Assembly: GCA_009838765.1 (NCBI GenBank)
Contig: VXQX01000096.1
Location: 1 to 62,792, forward strand
Source: Gemmatimonadales bacterium
GTDB taxonomy: Bacteria > Gemmatimonadota > Gemmatimonadetes > Palauibacterales > Palauibacteraceae
DNA length: 62,792 nucleotides
Direction of reading: 5' to 3'
Position 1 is the first letter of the stretch. Every line of letters begins with the position of its first letter. A program made the position numbers and the translations under genes. The notes beneath the pieces were generated by a model that did no database searches, was not told the DNA's origin, and worked only from the letters and a program-made list of their open reading frames with translations. Of the stretch, positions 55,050 to 62,792 are shown one piece after another.

Positions 55050-55544
55050 TCAGTCGGGCTCGATACGGAAGAGCAGCGCGCCATACTCCACCGGCTCGGC
55101 GTTCTCGACCGCGATCTCCCGCACGACGCCCGCGACGTCCGATTGCAGCTCGTTCATGAGCTTCATCGCTTCGAGGATGCAGAGTGTCTGGCCTGCCGCC
55201 ACCCGGTCCCCCACGGCTACGAAGGGGTCGGCGCCGGCCGCGGGCGCCCGGTAGAAGGTGCCGACCATGGGCGAGAGCACCTCGAACAGCCCGGACGCGG
55301 GCTCGGTCTCCGCCGGTGGGGAGGCGGGGGCGGCGGAGCCCTGAGCGACCTCGACGCTGCCGGACGCCGCCGGAGACACGGCCGCCGCCGCAGGCACGGC
55401 CGCGGCGGCCGCCAGGCGCGGGGACTTCCGGATCCTGACCCGGGTCGGGTCTCCCGTGTCCGAGCCCACAAGCTCGATGTCGAGGCCGTCCACGCCCGAG
55501 TCCTCGACCAACTCGATGAGTCCCTTCAGCCAGTCCAAGTCCAT
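55050..55544 (-). CDS. accB: Biotin carboxyl carrier protein of acetyl-CoA carboxylase
   Basis: 164 aa. An N-terminal acidic helix region is joined by an Ala/Pro-rich linker (residues about 45-85) to the biotinyl domain. The biotin Lys is in [16 protein letters not shown]. It carries CO2 between AccC and the carboxyltransferase. It starts 2 nt after efp and ends 16 nt before accC. Confidence 0.96.
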   Translation of the reverse strand: MDLDWLKGLIELVEDSGVDGLDIELVGSDTGDPTRVRIRKSPRLAAAAAVPAAAAVSPAASGSVEVAQGSAAPASPPAETEPASGLFEVLSPMVGTFYRAPAAGADPFVAVGDRVAAGQTLCILEAMKLMNELQSDVAGVVREIAVENAEPVEYGALLFRIEPD

Positions 55545-55546
55545 GG

Positions 55547-56110
55547 TCAGGTTACCCGCGTGATGTACTTGTTCTCCGTCCTGTCGACGCGCACCACGTC
55601 GCCGGTCTCGAGGAAGAGCGGCACCTGGATCACGGCTCCGGCCGCCAGCCGGGCGGGCTTCGTTCCGCCCTGGGCCGTGTCCCCCCGCACTCCGGGGTCC
55701 GTCTCGACGATCTCCAACTCGACGAACTGCGGCAGTTCGATCGCGAGCACGACGCCATCACGGTTAAGGCTCTGGCACTCCATGTTCTCCTCCAGATACT
55801 GGAGCTGGTCCTCCCCGATCTGATCTTCCGACATCGGAATCTGCTCGAAGGTTTCCATGTTCATGAAGTAGTACAGGTGGCCGTCCGTGTACGTGTACTG
55901 AACGGGCCGCCGTTCCAGGCGCACCTCCCTGACCTTCTCGCCGGCGCGGAAGGTCTTGTCGATCACGCCTCCCTCCATCACGTCCTTCAGCTTCGTGCGG
56001 ACGAAGGCCCCGCCCTTTCCCGGCTTGACGTGCTGGAAGTAGGTGATCGAGTAGAGGGTGCCGTTGAGTTCAATCGTCATCCCTCTACGAAAATCCGAAG
56101 TATCTGCCAT
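55547..56110 (-). CDS. efp: Elongation factor P
   Basis: 187 aa. The N-terminal KOW-like domain holds the modifiable Lys in [14 protein letters not shown], followed by OB-fold domains ending in [21 protein letters not shown] relieves stalling at poly-Pro, useful given the Pro-rich proteins here. The Lys-modification enzyme is not in this window. Confidence 0.97.
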   Translation of the reverse strand: MADTSDFRRGMTIELNGTLYSITYFQHVKPGKGGAFVRTKLKDVMEGGVIDKTFRAGEKVREVRLERRPVQYTYTDGHLYYFMNMETFEQIPMSEDQIGEDQLQYLEENMECQSLNRDGVVLAIELPQFVELEIVETDPGVRGDTAQGGTKPARLAAGAVIQVPLFLETGDVVRVDRTENKYITRVT

Positions 56111-56123
56111 GGTACCCGTGCTG

Positions 56124-57209
56124 CTAGAGCTGGACGAGGGCGCGTGGAAGGCGGGTCAGCGTGCGGGCACCGGCCTCCCCGATCCGCACATCGTCCTCGA
56201 TGCGCACGCCGCCGCGACCGGGAAGATACAAGCCCGGTTCCACTGTCACCACGTTTCCCCGCGCGAGGATGTCGTCGGAGCGGGACGAGAGGCTGGGGCC
56301 CTCGTGCACGTCGAGTCCGATCCCGTGTCCCGTGCTGTGGCCGAAGAAGGCGTCCATGTCGTGGCGCGCGAACGTCGCCCGCACGGCCCCGTCCACATCC
56401 CGGCACGCGACCCCGTTTCCGACCGTCTCGCGCGCCTTCGTCTGCGCTTCGAGCACCTGCTCGTGAAGCACCGTCTGCCAGGGCTCCGGCGTCCCCCGCA
56501 CCAGGGTGCGCGTGAGGTCGCTGCAGTAACCGTCCACGCGAGCGCCGAAGTCGATGAGGAGGAGATCTCCGGGTTCGACGCGCCGGCCCGTGGGTGTCGC
56601 GTGCGGAAGCGCGGAGCGTTCTCCCGCCGCGACGATGGGGTCGAAGGGGAGCGGGTCCGAGCCTCCGCGGCGGAGTTCCATCTCGAGCGCGGTCGCGATC
56701 TCGCGCTCGCTCGGTGCGGCAGACCACTCCATGCTCGACAGCAGCCGATTGAACGCACCCTCCGCCACCGCGACCGCCTGTTCGATGGCCTCCATCTCGT
56801 CGCGCGTCTTCACCCGCCGCAGCGTCCCGATGATATCGCGGAGCGGGACGAGAACGATAGTCGGGAGCATGCCGCGGAGGGACTCGTGGTCGGCGACCGT
56901 GAGGCTCTCGGCTTCGAACGCGATGGGGCCCGCGGCGTCCGCCACCACCTCGGCAACGCCGCGGATCCACCCGGCGCGGCCGATATGCGTGCGGATCGGA
57001 TCCGCCACCTCGAAGGCCGCCTGCTCCTCGTAGCGAAAGTCGGTGACGAGCACGGGCGGACCCTCGAGGGGGATCCACAGGGCCCCGGCGGAACCCGTGA
57101 ACCCGCTCAGGTAGCGGACGCTGGATCGAGCGGTGACGAGGACCGACCGGCGCCCGGCGGCCGTCGTCGTCGCTTCAAGCCGACCGCGCCGCGTTCCCGG
57201 CGGCGTCAC
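56124..57209 (-). CDS. Xaa-Pro aminopeptidase-like M24 peptidase
   Basis: 361 aa from a GTG at 57209 overlapping the aroQ stop. The N-terminal creatinase-like half (RYLSGFTGSAGALW) leads to the pita-bread domain. Metal ligands are in LIDFGARVDGYCSDLTRT (two Asp), GHSTGHGIGLDVHEGP (His), NVVTVEPGLYLPG (Glu) and GGVRIEDDVRI (Glu). It removes N-terminal residues before Pro. Neighbouring efp is also Pro-linked, a common gene pairing. Confidence 0.92.
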   Translation of the reverse strand: MTPPGTRRGRLEATTTAAGRRSVLVTARSSVRYLSGFTGSAGALWIPLEGPPVLVTDFRYEEQAAFEVADPIRTHIGRAGWIRGVAEVVADAAGPIAFEAESLTVADHESLRGMLPTIVLVPLRDIIGTLRRVKTRDEMEAIEQAVAVAEGAFNRLLSSMEWSAAPSEREIATALEMELRRGGSDPLPFDPIVAAGERSALPHATPTGRRVEPGDLLLIDFGARVDGYCSDLTRTLVRGTPEPWQTVLHEQVLEAQTKARETVGNGVACRDVDGAVRATFARHDMDAFFGHSTGHGIGLDVHEGPSLSSRSDDILARGNVVTVEPGLYLPGRGGVRIEDDVRIGEAGARTLTRLPRALVQL

Positions 57210-57706
57210 TCCGCTCCCGCCCCGACGCTCCCGCGAAGATGCCCGACGAGCGCATCGAGGCCGAACAGGTAGCTGGAGGCGCGGAATCCGGCGATGACGC
57301 CGATCGCGAGATCGGAGAGGAGCGACGTGTGCCGGAACGACTCGCGGGCGAACACATTGGAAAGGTGAACCTCGACGAAGGGACGGCCGGAGCCCGCGAG
57401 GGCGTCGCGGAGCGCCACGCTCGTGTGGGTCAGGGCGGCCGCGTTCACGAGCCACGCATGTACCGAGCCCGTGTTCGCCTGCACCCAGTCCACGATCTCG
57501 CCTTCATCATTGGACTGGAAGAACACGAGCGAGACATCGTCCGCGCCCGCCCGCTCGCGGAGGAGCGACTCGATCTCGGCCAGTGTTTGCGTACCGTAAT
57601 GGTGCGGTTCACGGCGCCCGAGGAGGTTGAGGTTCGGCCCGTTCAAAACGCCGATGCGGATGGGCTCGCGCACCCGCTCAGTCCGGGCTCGCGGGAGCTT
57701 CGCCAT
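57206..57706 (-). CDS. aroQ: 3-dehydroquinate dehydratase, type II
   Basis: 166 aa. RIGVLNGPNLNLLGRREPHHYG contains the catalytic Tyr; here it is seen as NLNLLGRREPHHYG. FFQSNDEGEIVDWV matches the SNxEG loop with Asp where His or Ser is usual. ALTHTSVALRDAL and VEVHLSNVFARE complete the active site. It works in the shikimate pathway, which feeds chorismate to menF. The first approximately 15 residues may be untranslated if an internal start is used. Confidence 0.94.
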   Translation of the reverse strand: MAKLPRARTERVREPIRIGVLNGPNLNLLGRREPHHYGTQTLAEIESLLRERAGADDVSLVFFQSNDEGEIVDWVQANTGSVHAWLVNAAALTHTSVALRDALAGSGRPFVEVHLSNVFARESFRHTSLLSDLAIGVIAGFRASSYLFGLDALVGHLRGSVGAGAE

Positions 57707-58442
57707 CGAGGATCCGGCGAAGCTGTTCGCCGATCGACTCCTCGATGGCGGCCGGGTCCGCCGACTCCGCCCCGGCCTCCGCCGGCGGGACGCCCCCCGG
57801 CGCCGGACTCGGGGCGGGTGCAGCCCGACCGGATGGCTCTCCGTCCGCCTCGTGCGCGCGGCGACGCATCTCCGCCAGCGCGGTGGCGAGATCGGCGTTG
57901 TCCGGGTCGCGGGCGAGCATCTGTTCGTATACGCCGATCGCGCGGCTGAACAGGCCCTGGCTTGCGTAGAGCCCGGCCAGTGTCGTGGTTTCGATGCCTT
58001 TCGGCGGCACGGGGGGGCCGTCCCTCGCGCCGCCCCCCGGAGCGGGCCCGGCGTCCGCTACATCGCTCCGCCACGCGTCCTCGAGCGCGACCAGCCAGTC
58101 GTCCGCCGAAGCGGCGCCGCTGGAACGGCCCGTCTCGACGCGCTCGACGCCCAGCGCCATGCAGGCGAGAGGATTCGCCGGATCGAGCGAGAGGATGTGT
58201 TCGAACTCGACCCGTGCGACCTCGTCGCGGCCGAGTTCGAGGAGCACGCGGGCGTGGAGCAGGCGCGCGTCCAGATAGTACGGGTGTTCCTCCAGGCCAT
58301 CCCGGATCACATCCAGGGCGCGTTCGTGCTCACCCGCTTGCCGGTAGAGGTCGGCGAGGCGCACGAACGTGTGGGTCCGGGGCTCCAGCTCGGCGCGGCG
58401 CAGGAGTTGTTCGATCTCCACGGTGCGGTCTTCGACGGCCAC
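57678..58442 (-). CDS. TPR-repeat protein heading the aroQ-acc operon
   Basis: 254 aa from a GTG at 58442; a more upstream start would lie before the predicted transcript start. TPR units are visible at HTFVRLADLYRQAGEHERAL, HARVLLELGRDEVARVEF and GLYASQGLFSRAIGVYEQML. Ala/Pro-rich linkers follow. No catalytic motif is seen. It overlaps aroQ by 29 nt. Probably a scaffolding protein; role unknown. Confidence 0.7.
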   Translation of the reverse strand: MAVEDRTVEIEQLLRRAELEPRTHTFVRLADLYRQAGEHERALDVIRDGLEEHPYYLDARLLHARVLLELGRDEVARVEFEHILSLDPANPLACMALGVERVETGRSSGAASADDWLVALEDAWRSDVADAGPAPGGGARDGPPVPPKGIETTTLAGLYASQGLFSRAIGVYEQMLARDPDNADLATALAEMRRRAHEADGEPSGRAAPAPSPAPGGVPPAEAGAESADPAAIEESIGEQLRRILDGEAPASPD

Positions 58443-58498
58443 AGGTTTCGCAGGGCATGAACAGGGGCGGGTCCGGGCCTTGCGACCCGGTCTCCGGC

Positions 58499-58528
58499 AA
58501 CATACCGACCGTTTTTTTCGGTTGTCAA
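58499..58528 (-). promoter_or_regulatory. Strong sigma70-like promoter of the TPR-aroQ-pepP-efp-acc operon
   Basis: On the minus strand TTGACA (58528-58523) and TATGTT (58504-58499) are spaced by 18 bp that include an A-tract. Transcription would start near 58492, about 50 nt before the GTG. Confidence 0.65.
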
Positions 58529-58566
58529 CGAACACCGCGGGAATGCGGCGCAGCTCCCGCCATTCG

Positions 58567-58595
58567 TTGCCCGCAACGCTGGCCCGGCATACGTT
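58567..58595 (+). promoter_or_regulatory. Predicted promoter of the PpiD/SurA-like gene
   Basis: TTGCCC (58567-58572) and TACGTT (58590-58595) with 17-bp spacing lie about 130 nt before the foldase start and face away from the operon promoter. The boxes are only moderate matches. Confidence 0.35.
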
Positions 58596-58727
58596 TTCGA
58601 CCGATCACGGGACCAGCGGCGCGCGGCGGAGTTCTTCCACGACCTGCCGGGGCGCTGGCGTTTCCGGCCCCGGCGCGGCCGCGTTCGGGCGACTCGATTC
58701 AAGACGACAAGGTGGGTTCGGCGTCTC

Positions 58728-60569
58728 ATGTTCATGCGGAAGATGCGCGGCAGCGCGAGCCTCGTGATGGGCATCATGGCCGCGGCCTTCGTGGGCTGGC
58801 TGGTGTTCGACGGGATCAACGCGATGCAGGGAGGGAACCTCGGCGGGCAGATCAACCCCGTCGTGGGGCAGGTCGGAGGACAGGACATCCGCTACAACGA
58901 GTGGAATATCTTCCTCCAGAACCAGCTTGCGGTGAGCCGCGCGGGCGACCGCGGCATGACGGACGAGGATGTGCGCGTCGTGACCGAACGGGCGTGGGAG
59001 AGCCTGATCAGCGCCACCCTGATCCAGGCGGAGCTGGACCGGCTCGGCGTCAGCGTGACCGATGCGGAGGTTCGGCAGGCGTTCTTTACGCAGCCACCGC
59101 AAGAGATGTTGAGCTATCCCGGGTTTCAGACGGACGGGCAGTTCGACATCGACAAGTACCGCCGGTTCTTCACGGATCCGGCAACGGATGAGACGCAGCT
59201 GCTGCAGATCGAGGGCTACTACCGCTCGATCCTTCCGCGCGCGAAGCTGCAGACGCTCGTCCAGAGCGGCATCTACGTATCCGAGGAAGAGGCGTGGCGG
59301 TTCTATCGCGACACGAACGAACAGGCGCGCGTCCGCTTCGTGCGGATCGACCCGGCGCTGACCGTGGCGGACTCGCAGGTCTCGGTGTCGGAGGACGAAA
59401 TCCGCCAGGTCTACGATGAACGCGTGGACGAGCTCATCCGGCCCGCCAGCGCCCGCGTGAACATGGTCAGCATCTCGCTCCGACCCTCCGTCGCCGATTC
59501 CACCGCCGCCCGCGAACGGGCCGCCTCTCTCGCGGACCGCGTACGGGGGGGCGAGGACTTCGCCGAGGTGGCGATGGCGGAGTCCGCGGACTCCATCTCC
59601 GGCGTGGAGGGAGGCTTCATGGGCAAGCGTCCGATGAGCGCCTTCGATCCGCGGCTGACCGAGGCGGCCGCGGACGCCCCCCTCGGACAGGTCACGGATC
59701 CGGTCGAGACGCCGTTCGGACTGCACGTCCTGCAGGTCGACGAGCGGACGGCGGACTCACTGGCGCTGCGCCAGATCTACGTCCCGTTCGAGATTTCCGG
59801 CGCGACCGAGGATTCGGTGTTCACGCTCCTCGACGACCTCGAGGATCTTGCCCTGCGCACGGATCTCACGACGGCCGCCGACTCGCTGGGCGTGACGGTT
59901 CGCACCGATGTGCAGTTGCTGGAGGGCGTGGACTTCATTCCGGGCGCCGGCCAGCTCGGGGTGGCAAGGGAATGGGCCCTCGGCCCCGAGAGCGAGATCG
60001 GCGACCTGTCCGATTCGTTCGAGAATCCGGCAGGCTTTCATCTGGTCGAGCTCCTGGGACGGCGGGACGAGAGCACCATTCCGTTCGAGGAAGCCGGGAT
60101 CGGGATTCGCGCGGAGCTGCTCGTGGAGAAGAAGAAGGAACGGGCCGCGGAGTTGGCCGGCGGCCTGCTCGACGCGGTCGCGGCCGGGAGTTCTCTCGAC
60201 GAGGCGGCGGAGGAACTCGGTTGGTCGGTCGAAGAGACCGTTTCATTCCGCCGGGGCGATTTCGTCCCGGGACTCGGCCAGGGCACGGAGGCGGTCGGCT
60301 TCGGATTCGGAGCCGATGCCGGCGAGCTCAGCGGCGCCCTCGATGCCGGGGATGCGGTGGCTGTCGTGGAGGTTCTCGAGCGCGACGAGGCTACGCGCGA
60401 AGGGTTCGAGGAGGTCCGGGACGCCGTGGTGGGGCAGCTGGGCTTCGAGCGTTCCCAGCAGTACGTGCAGAAGTGGCTGGCGGCGCTTCGCGAAGACACG
60501 GTCGTCGAGGATCACCGGGAGAGGCTCCTGCTGCAGCAGGATGCCCAGCCCATGATCCCGGGCTTCTGA
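58728..60569 (+). CDS. PpiD/SurA-like periplasmic peptidyl-prolyl isomerase
   Basis: 613 aa. One N-terminal membrane anchor (LVMGIMAAAFVGWLVFDGI) precedes a SurA_N-like domain (INPVVGQVGGQDIRYNEW). The parvulin domain is at about residues 240-345 (GGEDFAEVAMAESADSIS, VTDPVETPFGLHVLQV). A second, degenerate parvulin-like region fills the C-terminus. It would assist folding of outer-membrane or secreted proteins, anchored on the periplasmic side of the inner membrane. Confidence 0.9.
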   Translation: MFMRKMRGSASLVMGIMAAAFVGWLVFDGINAMQGGNLGGQINPVVGQVGGQDIRYNEWNIFLQNQLAVSRAGDRGMTDEDVRVVTERAWESLISATLIQAELDRLGVSVTDAEVRQAFFTQPPQEMLSYPGFQTDGQFDIDKYRRFFTDPATDETQLLQIEGYYRSILPRAKLQTLVQSGIYVSEEEAWRFYRDTNEQARVRFVRIDPALTVADSQVSVSEDEIRQVYDERVDELIRPASARVNMVSISLRPSVADSTAARERAASLADRVRGGEDFAEVAMAESADSISGVEGGFMGKRPMSAFDPRLTEAAADAPLGQVTDPVETPFGLHVLQVDERTADSLALRQIYVPFEISGATEDSVFTLLDDLEDLALRTDLTTAADSLGVTVRTDVQLLEGVDFIPGAGQLGVAREWALGPESEIGDLSDSFENPAGFHLVELLGRRDESTIPFEEAGIGIRAELLVEKKKERAAELAGGLLDAVAAGSSLDEAAEELGWSVEETVSFRRGDFVPGLGQGTEAVGFGFGADAGELSGALDAGDAVAVVEVLERDEATREGFEEVRDAVVGQLGFERSQQYVQKWLAALREDTVVEDHRERLLLQQDAQPMIPGF

Positions 60570-60601
60570 CCCGACCTCCGATCCCGAGCCGACGACGACC
60601 C

Positions 60602-60643
60602 GCCGGGCGAACGGCCCGGCGCGCCCTCCCGGGCCCCGGGCGC
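60602..60643. terminator. Two GC-rich hairpins between convergent genes
   Basis: GCCGGGC/GCCCGGC (60602-60608 with 60614-60620, loop GAACG) is a perfect 7-bp stem. It is followed by GCGCCC/GGGCGC (60621-60626 with 60638-60643). They separate the foldase and tatA stops. No U-tract follows. Confidence 0.4.
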
Positions 60644-60673
60644 ACCCCTCCGGCCCCGCCGGGTTCTGGCTGG

Positions 60674-60916
60674 CTAGTTCTCCGTATTCGCGGGGCGAGC
60701 CTGTGCGGTCTCCTGGGTGGCGGAGGCGGTCGATGGAGGCGCGGTGTCCCCCGTGATCTCGGCCCGCACGTCGCCCTCGACCTCCTTGATCGAGCCCTTG
60801 AACTCCCGGATTCCACGGCCCAGGGAACTCCCGATCTCGGGAAGCCGCTTCGCGCCGAAGAGGAGCAGGATAGCGAGGAATACGAGCAACAACTCCCATG
60901 GGCTCAGACCGAACAT
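60674..60916 (-). CDS. tatA: Sec-independent translocase protein TatA
   Basis: 80 aa. A single N-terminal helix (LSPWELLLVFLAILLLFGA) is followed by KRLPEIGSSLGRGIREFKG, the TatA/E amphipathic helix. An acidic, disordered tail follows. It forms the twin-arginine translocation pore; tatC is not in the window. Confidence 0.95.
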   Translation of the reverse strand: MFGLSPWELLLVFLAILLLFGAKRLPEIGSSLGRGIREFKGSIKEVEGDVRAEITGDTAPPSTASATQETAQARPANTEN

Positions 60917-60955
60917 CTCAAACTCCTTGGTTGTGGCTCACCGCCCGCGTCCCGG

Positions 60956-61237
60956 CTAAAGAAGCGACCGGGCGAACCAGGCGACGAGCACGACCCCGAC
61001 GACGCTCAACACGTTCAGGCGCAGGACGATCGGCCCCAGCGTAAACGCGAGCACCTTGAGATCGAATGCAAGCGGCTGCAGTGAGGCCGCGACCGTTGTG
61101 ATGAAGAACTGACGCGCCGCTGACGGGGGCAACGTAACCGCCGCGAGTTCGGTGAGCAGCCCCCCGAGCACGAATCCCCCCGCGATGATGAGGACCAGGC
61201 GTATCGGGGAACGATGGCGTCGGCTTCCGAAATTCAT
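60956..61237 (-). CDS. DUF4321-like small membrane protein
   Basis: 93 aa. Two hydrophobic helices (LVLIIAGGFVLGGLLTELA and LNVLSVVGVVLVAWFARSL) bracket a conserved LAFDLKVLAFTLGPIVLRL segment, the pattern of DUF4321. It lies between the prenyl synthase and tatA. Function unknown. Confidence 0.7.
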   Translation of the reverse strand: MNFGSRRHRSPIRLVLIIAGGFVLGGLLTELAAVTLPPSAARQFFITTVAASLQPLAFDLKVLAFTLGPIVLRLNVLSVVGVVLVAWFARSLL

Positions 61238-61240
61238 TCG

Positions 61241-62227
61241 CTACCGTACTCTCTCGACGACGTAGTCCACTGCGAGGCTCAGCGCCTCGAGGCACGGACT
61301 CGTCGGCAGGCGCCGGAGTTGGTCCCGTGCCCGGTCCGCCCGCGACCGCGCCTCCTCGCGAGCCGTCTCCACGCCTCCGTGCGCTTCGACGAGGTCCACG
61401 ATCTCCTGCACGGCTTCGGGAGAGGGCTCCGGGTCCGCGAAGAGCCCTTCGACAGCGCGCCTCTCCCCCCATTCCATCTTGGGCAGAGCGGCGATCAGGG
61501 GCAACGTCACCTTGTGTTCCTGCAGGTCCTGCCCGCGCGGCTTGCCCATCACTCGAGATGACGACGAATAGTCGAGCAGATCGTCGACGATCTGGAACGC
61601 CATCCCCAGGTGATGTCCGTACGCGCGGAGGGCGTCCCGGTGCTGCGGCGCTCCCGAAAGGGTCCCGAGTTCGCACGCCGCGGACATCAGAGACGCCGTC
61701 TTGTGTTCGCACAGCCTCTCGTAGTCCTCGCGGGTGAAGTCGAGCCCATCGTGGAGGACGAGCTGCCGCATTTCGCCGATCGTCATGCGGTTCGCCGTGT
61801 CGGCGAGGAGGGCGACCTGCTCGAGCTTGCCGAGCGCGACGACCTCGATGACCGCGCGCGAATAGAGGTAGTCTCCGGCGATGATCGCGACCTGATGCGT
61901 CCAGCGGTGGTTGACGGTGGGCCGGCCTCGTCGCCTCGCGGAGTGATCGACCGCATCATCATGCACGAGGGTCGCGACATGCAGCAGTTCGACGATGGCT
62001 CCCAGCTTTACGGCATCCGGGGAGGGGCGCCCTCCCACGCCATCCGCAAGGAGGAGCAGGGTGGGCCGAAGGAGCTTCCCGGACCGCGCAAACAGGTAGT
62101 CGCCCACCTCGTCGAGGGCTTCGAATCCCGATGGCGCCATCCCGCGGAGCTCGCGCTCGACGGCGAGGAGCCGATCCGCTACGGGCAGACGGACTTGTTC
62201 CAGATCGATGGCGGTGGTCGGGAGCAT
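61241..62227 (-). CDS. Polyprenyl diphosphate synthase
   Basis: 328 aa from the ATG at 62227; GAGGAGG sits only 2 nt before it, so a start at 62254 is possible. The first Asp-rich motif is VHDDAVDHSARRRGRP (DDxxD) and the second FQIVDDLLDYSS. The His-rich chain-length region and GKLLRPTLLLLA match trans-prenyl synthases. It would make the side chain for menaquinone (menA) or other isoprenoids. Confidence 0.93.
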   Translation of the reverse strand: MLPTTAIDLEQVRLPVADRLLAVERELRGMAPSGFEALDEVGDYLFARSGKLLRPTLLLLADGVGGRPSPDAVKLGAIVELLHVATLVHDDAVDHSARRRGRPTVNHRWTHQVAIIAGDYLYSRAVIEVVALGKLEQVALLADTANRMTIGEMRQLVLHDGLDFTREDYERLCEHKTASLMSAACELGTLSGAPQHRDALRAYGHHLGMAFQIVDDLLDYSSSSRVMGKPRGQDLQEHKVTLPLIAALPKMEWGERRAVEGLFADPEPSPEAVQEIVDLVEAHGGVETAREEARSRADRARDQLRRLPTSPCLEALSLAVDYVVERVR

Positions 62228-62291
62228 AACCTCCTCGGCGCGCAAGCCGCGCATGAAGTGCACGGGAATGTCGGGAGCCCCGCGAAGAATG

Positions 62292-62792
62292 TCAAAACCG
62301 CCCGGAGCGCAGGCCGCCCGCACCGAAACCGCCCTGGCCGTCCTGCGACTGCTGGTCGTAGTCGAACCTGAGATCGGGCGCGTCCTGGAGGCTGACGCTC
62401 ATCTGGAAGATGAAGTTCCCGTTCGGCGAGCGGGCGAACATGAAGGTCGCGATCCAACGGTGCAGGGCGCGGTCGAGCGTGATCAGGTGCTCGCCGAATT
62501 CCTTGTGGGTGAGGTTGTACGTCGTGCGCCAGGCGAGGCGCCAGTTCGGTGTCGGATTGAGGGAGAGGACCGCGTTGAGCGACTGCCGGTCCTGCGAACT
62601 CTGATCCTCCCGACCGCGCTGAAGCGAATAGGTCAACGCAAGCGTCCACGGCCCGCCGGCCCGCAGACCGGGGTCCCCCGGATCCGGATTCTCGTCGAAA
62701 CTCTGGAGCCGATACCGGGAGTCGGCCGCATTCCGCAGGCGGCTCTGGGGATCGGCCCCACCCCACGCACTAATAAACAACAGACGCTGCCG
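62292..62792 (-). CDS. LptD-like outer-membrane protein, C-terminal fragment (5' end beyond window)
   Basis: 167 codons are open to the window edge. Strands such as WRLAWRTTYNLTHKEFGEHL and LHRWIATFMFARSPNGNFIF, with the end strand VSLQDAPDLRFDYD, resemble the C-terminal barrel of LPS-assembly LptD proteins of Bacteroidota/Gemmatimonadota type. A Gly-rich tail ends SGRF. It lies 64 nt before the prenyl synthase. Identification rests on a short part. Confidence 0.6.
   Translation of the reverse strand, partial: RQRLLFISAWGGADPQSRLRNAADSRYRLQSFDENPDPGDPGLRAGGPWTLALTYSLQRGREDQSSQDRQSLNAVLSLNPTPNWRLAWRTTYNLTHKEFGEHLITLDRALHRWIATFMFARSPNGNFIFQMSVSLQDAPDLRFDYDQQSQDGQGGFGAGGLRSGRF

Noticed and set aside
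58443-58535. Upstream GTG start at 58535 for the TPR protein
   Set aside because: It precedes the predicted transcription start and adds a Cys/Arg-rich leader.

Overview
The window is about 63 kb of very GC-rich, densely coded bacterial DNA. It shows a diderm, aerobically respiring, menaquinone-using lifestyle: lnt, a LolA-like carrier, a TonB-dependent receptor, a partial LptD-like barrel, tatA and a full men set are present. The combination of paired choice-of-anchor B (LVIVD) secreted proteins, CRTAC1/VCBS proteins, a DUF885 lipoprotein, LemA with DUF2207, and lavish use of GTG/TTG starts in 4-nt stop/start overlaps resembles Gemmatimonadota. That assignment is inference. No rRNA, tRNA, CRISPR array or insertion sequence was recognised.

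Layout. (1) 1-4.2 kb: a CRTAC1-like lipoprotein (cut by the window edge) coupled to a membrane-anchored pentahaem cytochrome/TPR protein. (2) 4.3-11.1 kb: a toxin-antitoxin-rich stretch with an XRE-ImmA regulator / PIN / zeta-like kinase module, a RHH-VapC pair and a Phd-VapC pair, interspersed with trxB and a sodium:solute symporter. (3) 11.1-16.7 kb: an OsmC-family gene whose reading frame contains an in-frame UGA at the peroxidatic-Cys position followed by a SECIS-like hairpin (a probable selenoprotein), then DUF885, a PilX-like protein and two alpha/beta hydrolases. (4) 16.7-25.9 kb: five secreted beta-propeller-type proteins on the + strand. (5) 26-36 kb: an outer-membrane barrel, PhzF, then EVE, LemA, DUF2207, peroxiredoxin, pterin dehydratase, AstE-like and a large LRR-metzincin lipoprotein. 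(6) 36-53.5 kb on the - strand: an almost gapless chain ftsK, lolA, rimO, hemL, lnt, TonB receptor, menF, menD, menB, menA, menE, class V aminotransferase. (7) 53.7-58.5 kb on the - strand: TPR gene, aroQ, pepP-like, efp, accB, accC behind a clear sigma70-type promoter. (8) 58.7-62.8 kb: a PpiD/SurA-like foldase, tatA, DUF4321, a polyprenyl diphosphate synthase and a partial LptD-like protein.

The most notable points are the candidate Sec-containing OsmC (11335-11805), the ImmA/PIN/kinase module whose kinase carries an apparent 1-nt deletion inside its P-loop, and the metzincin with LRR and Calx-beta-like modules.
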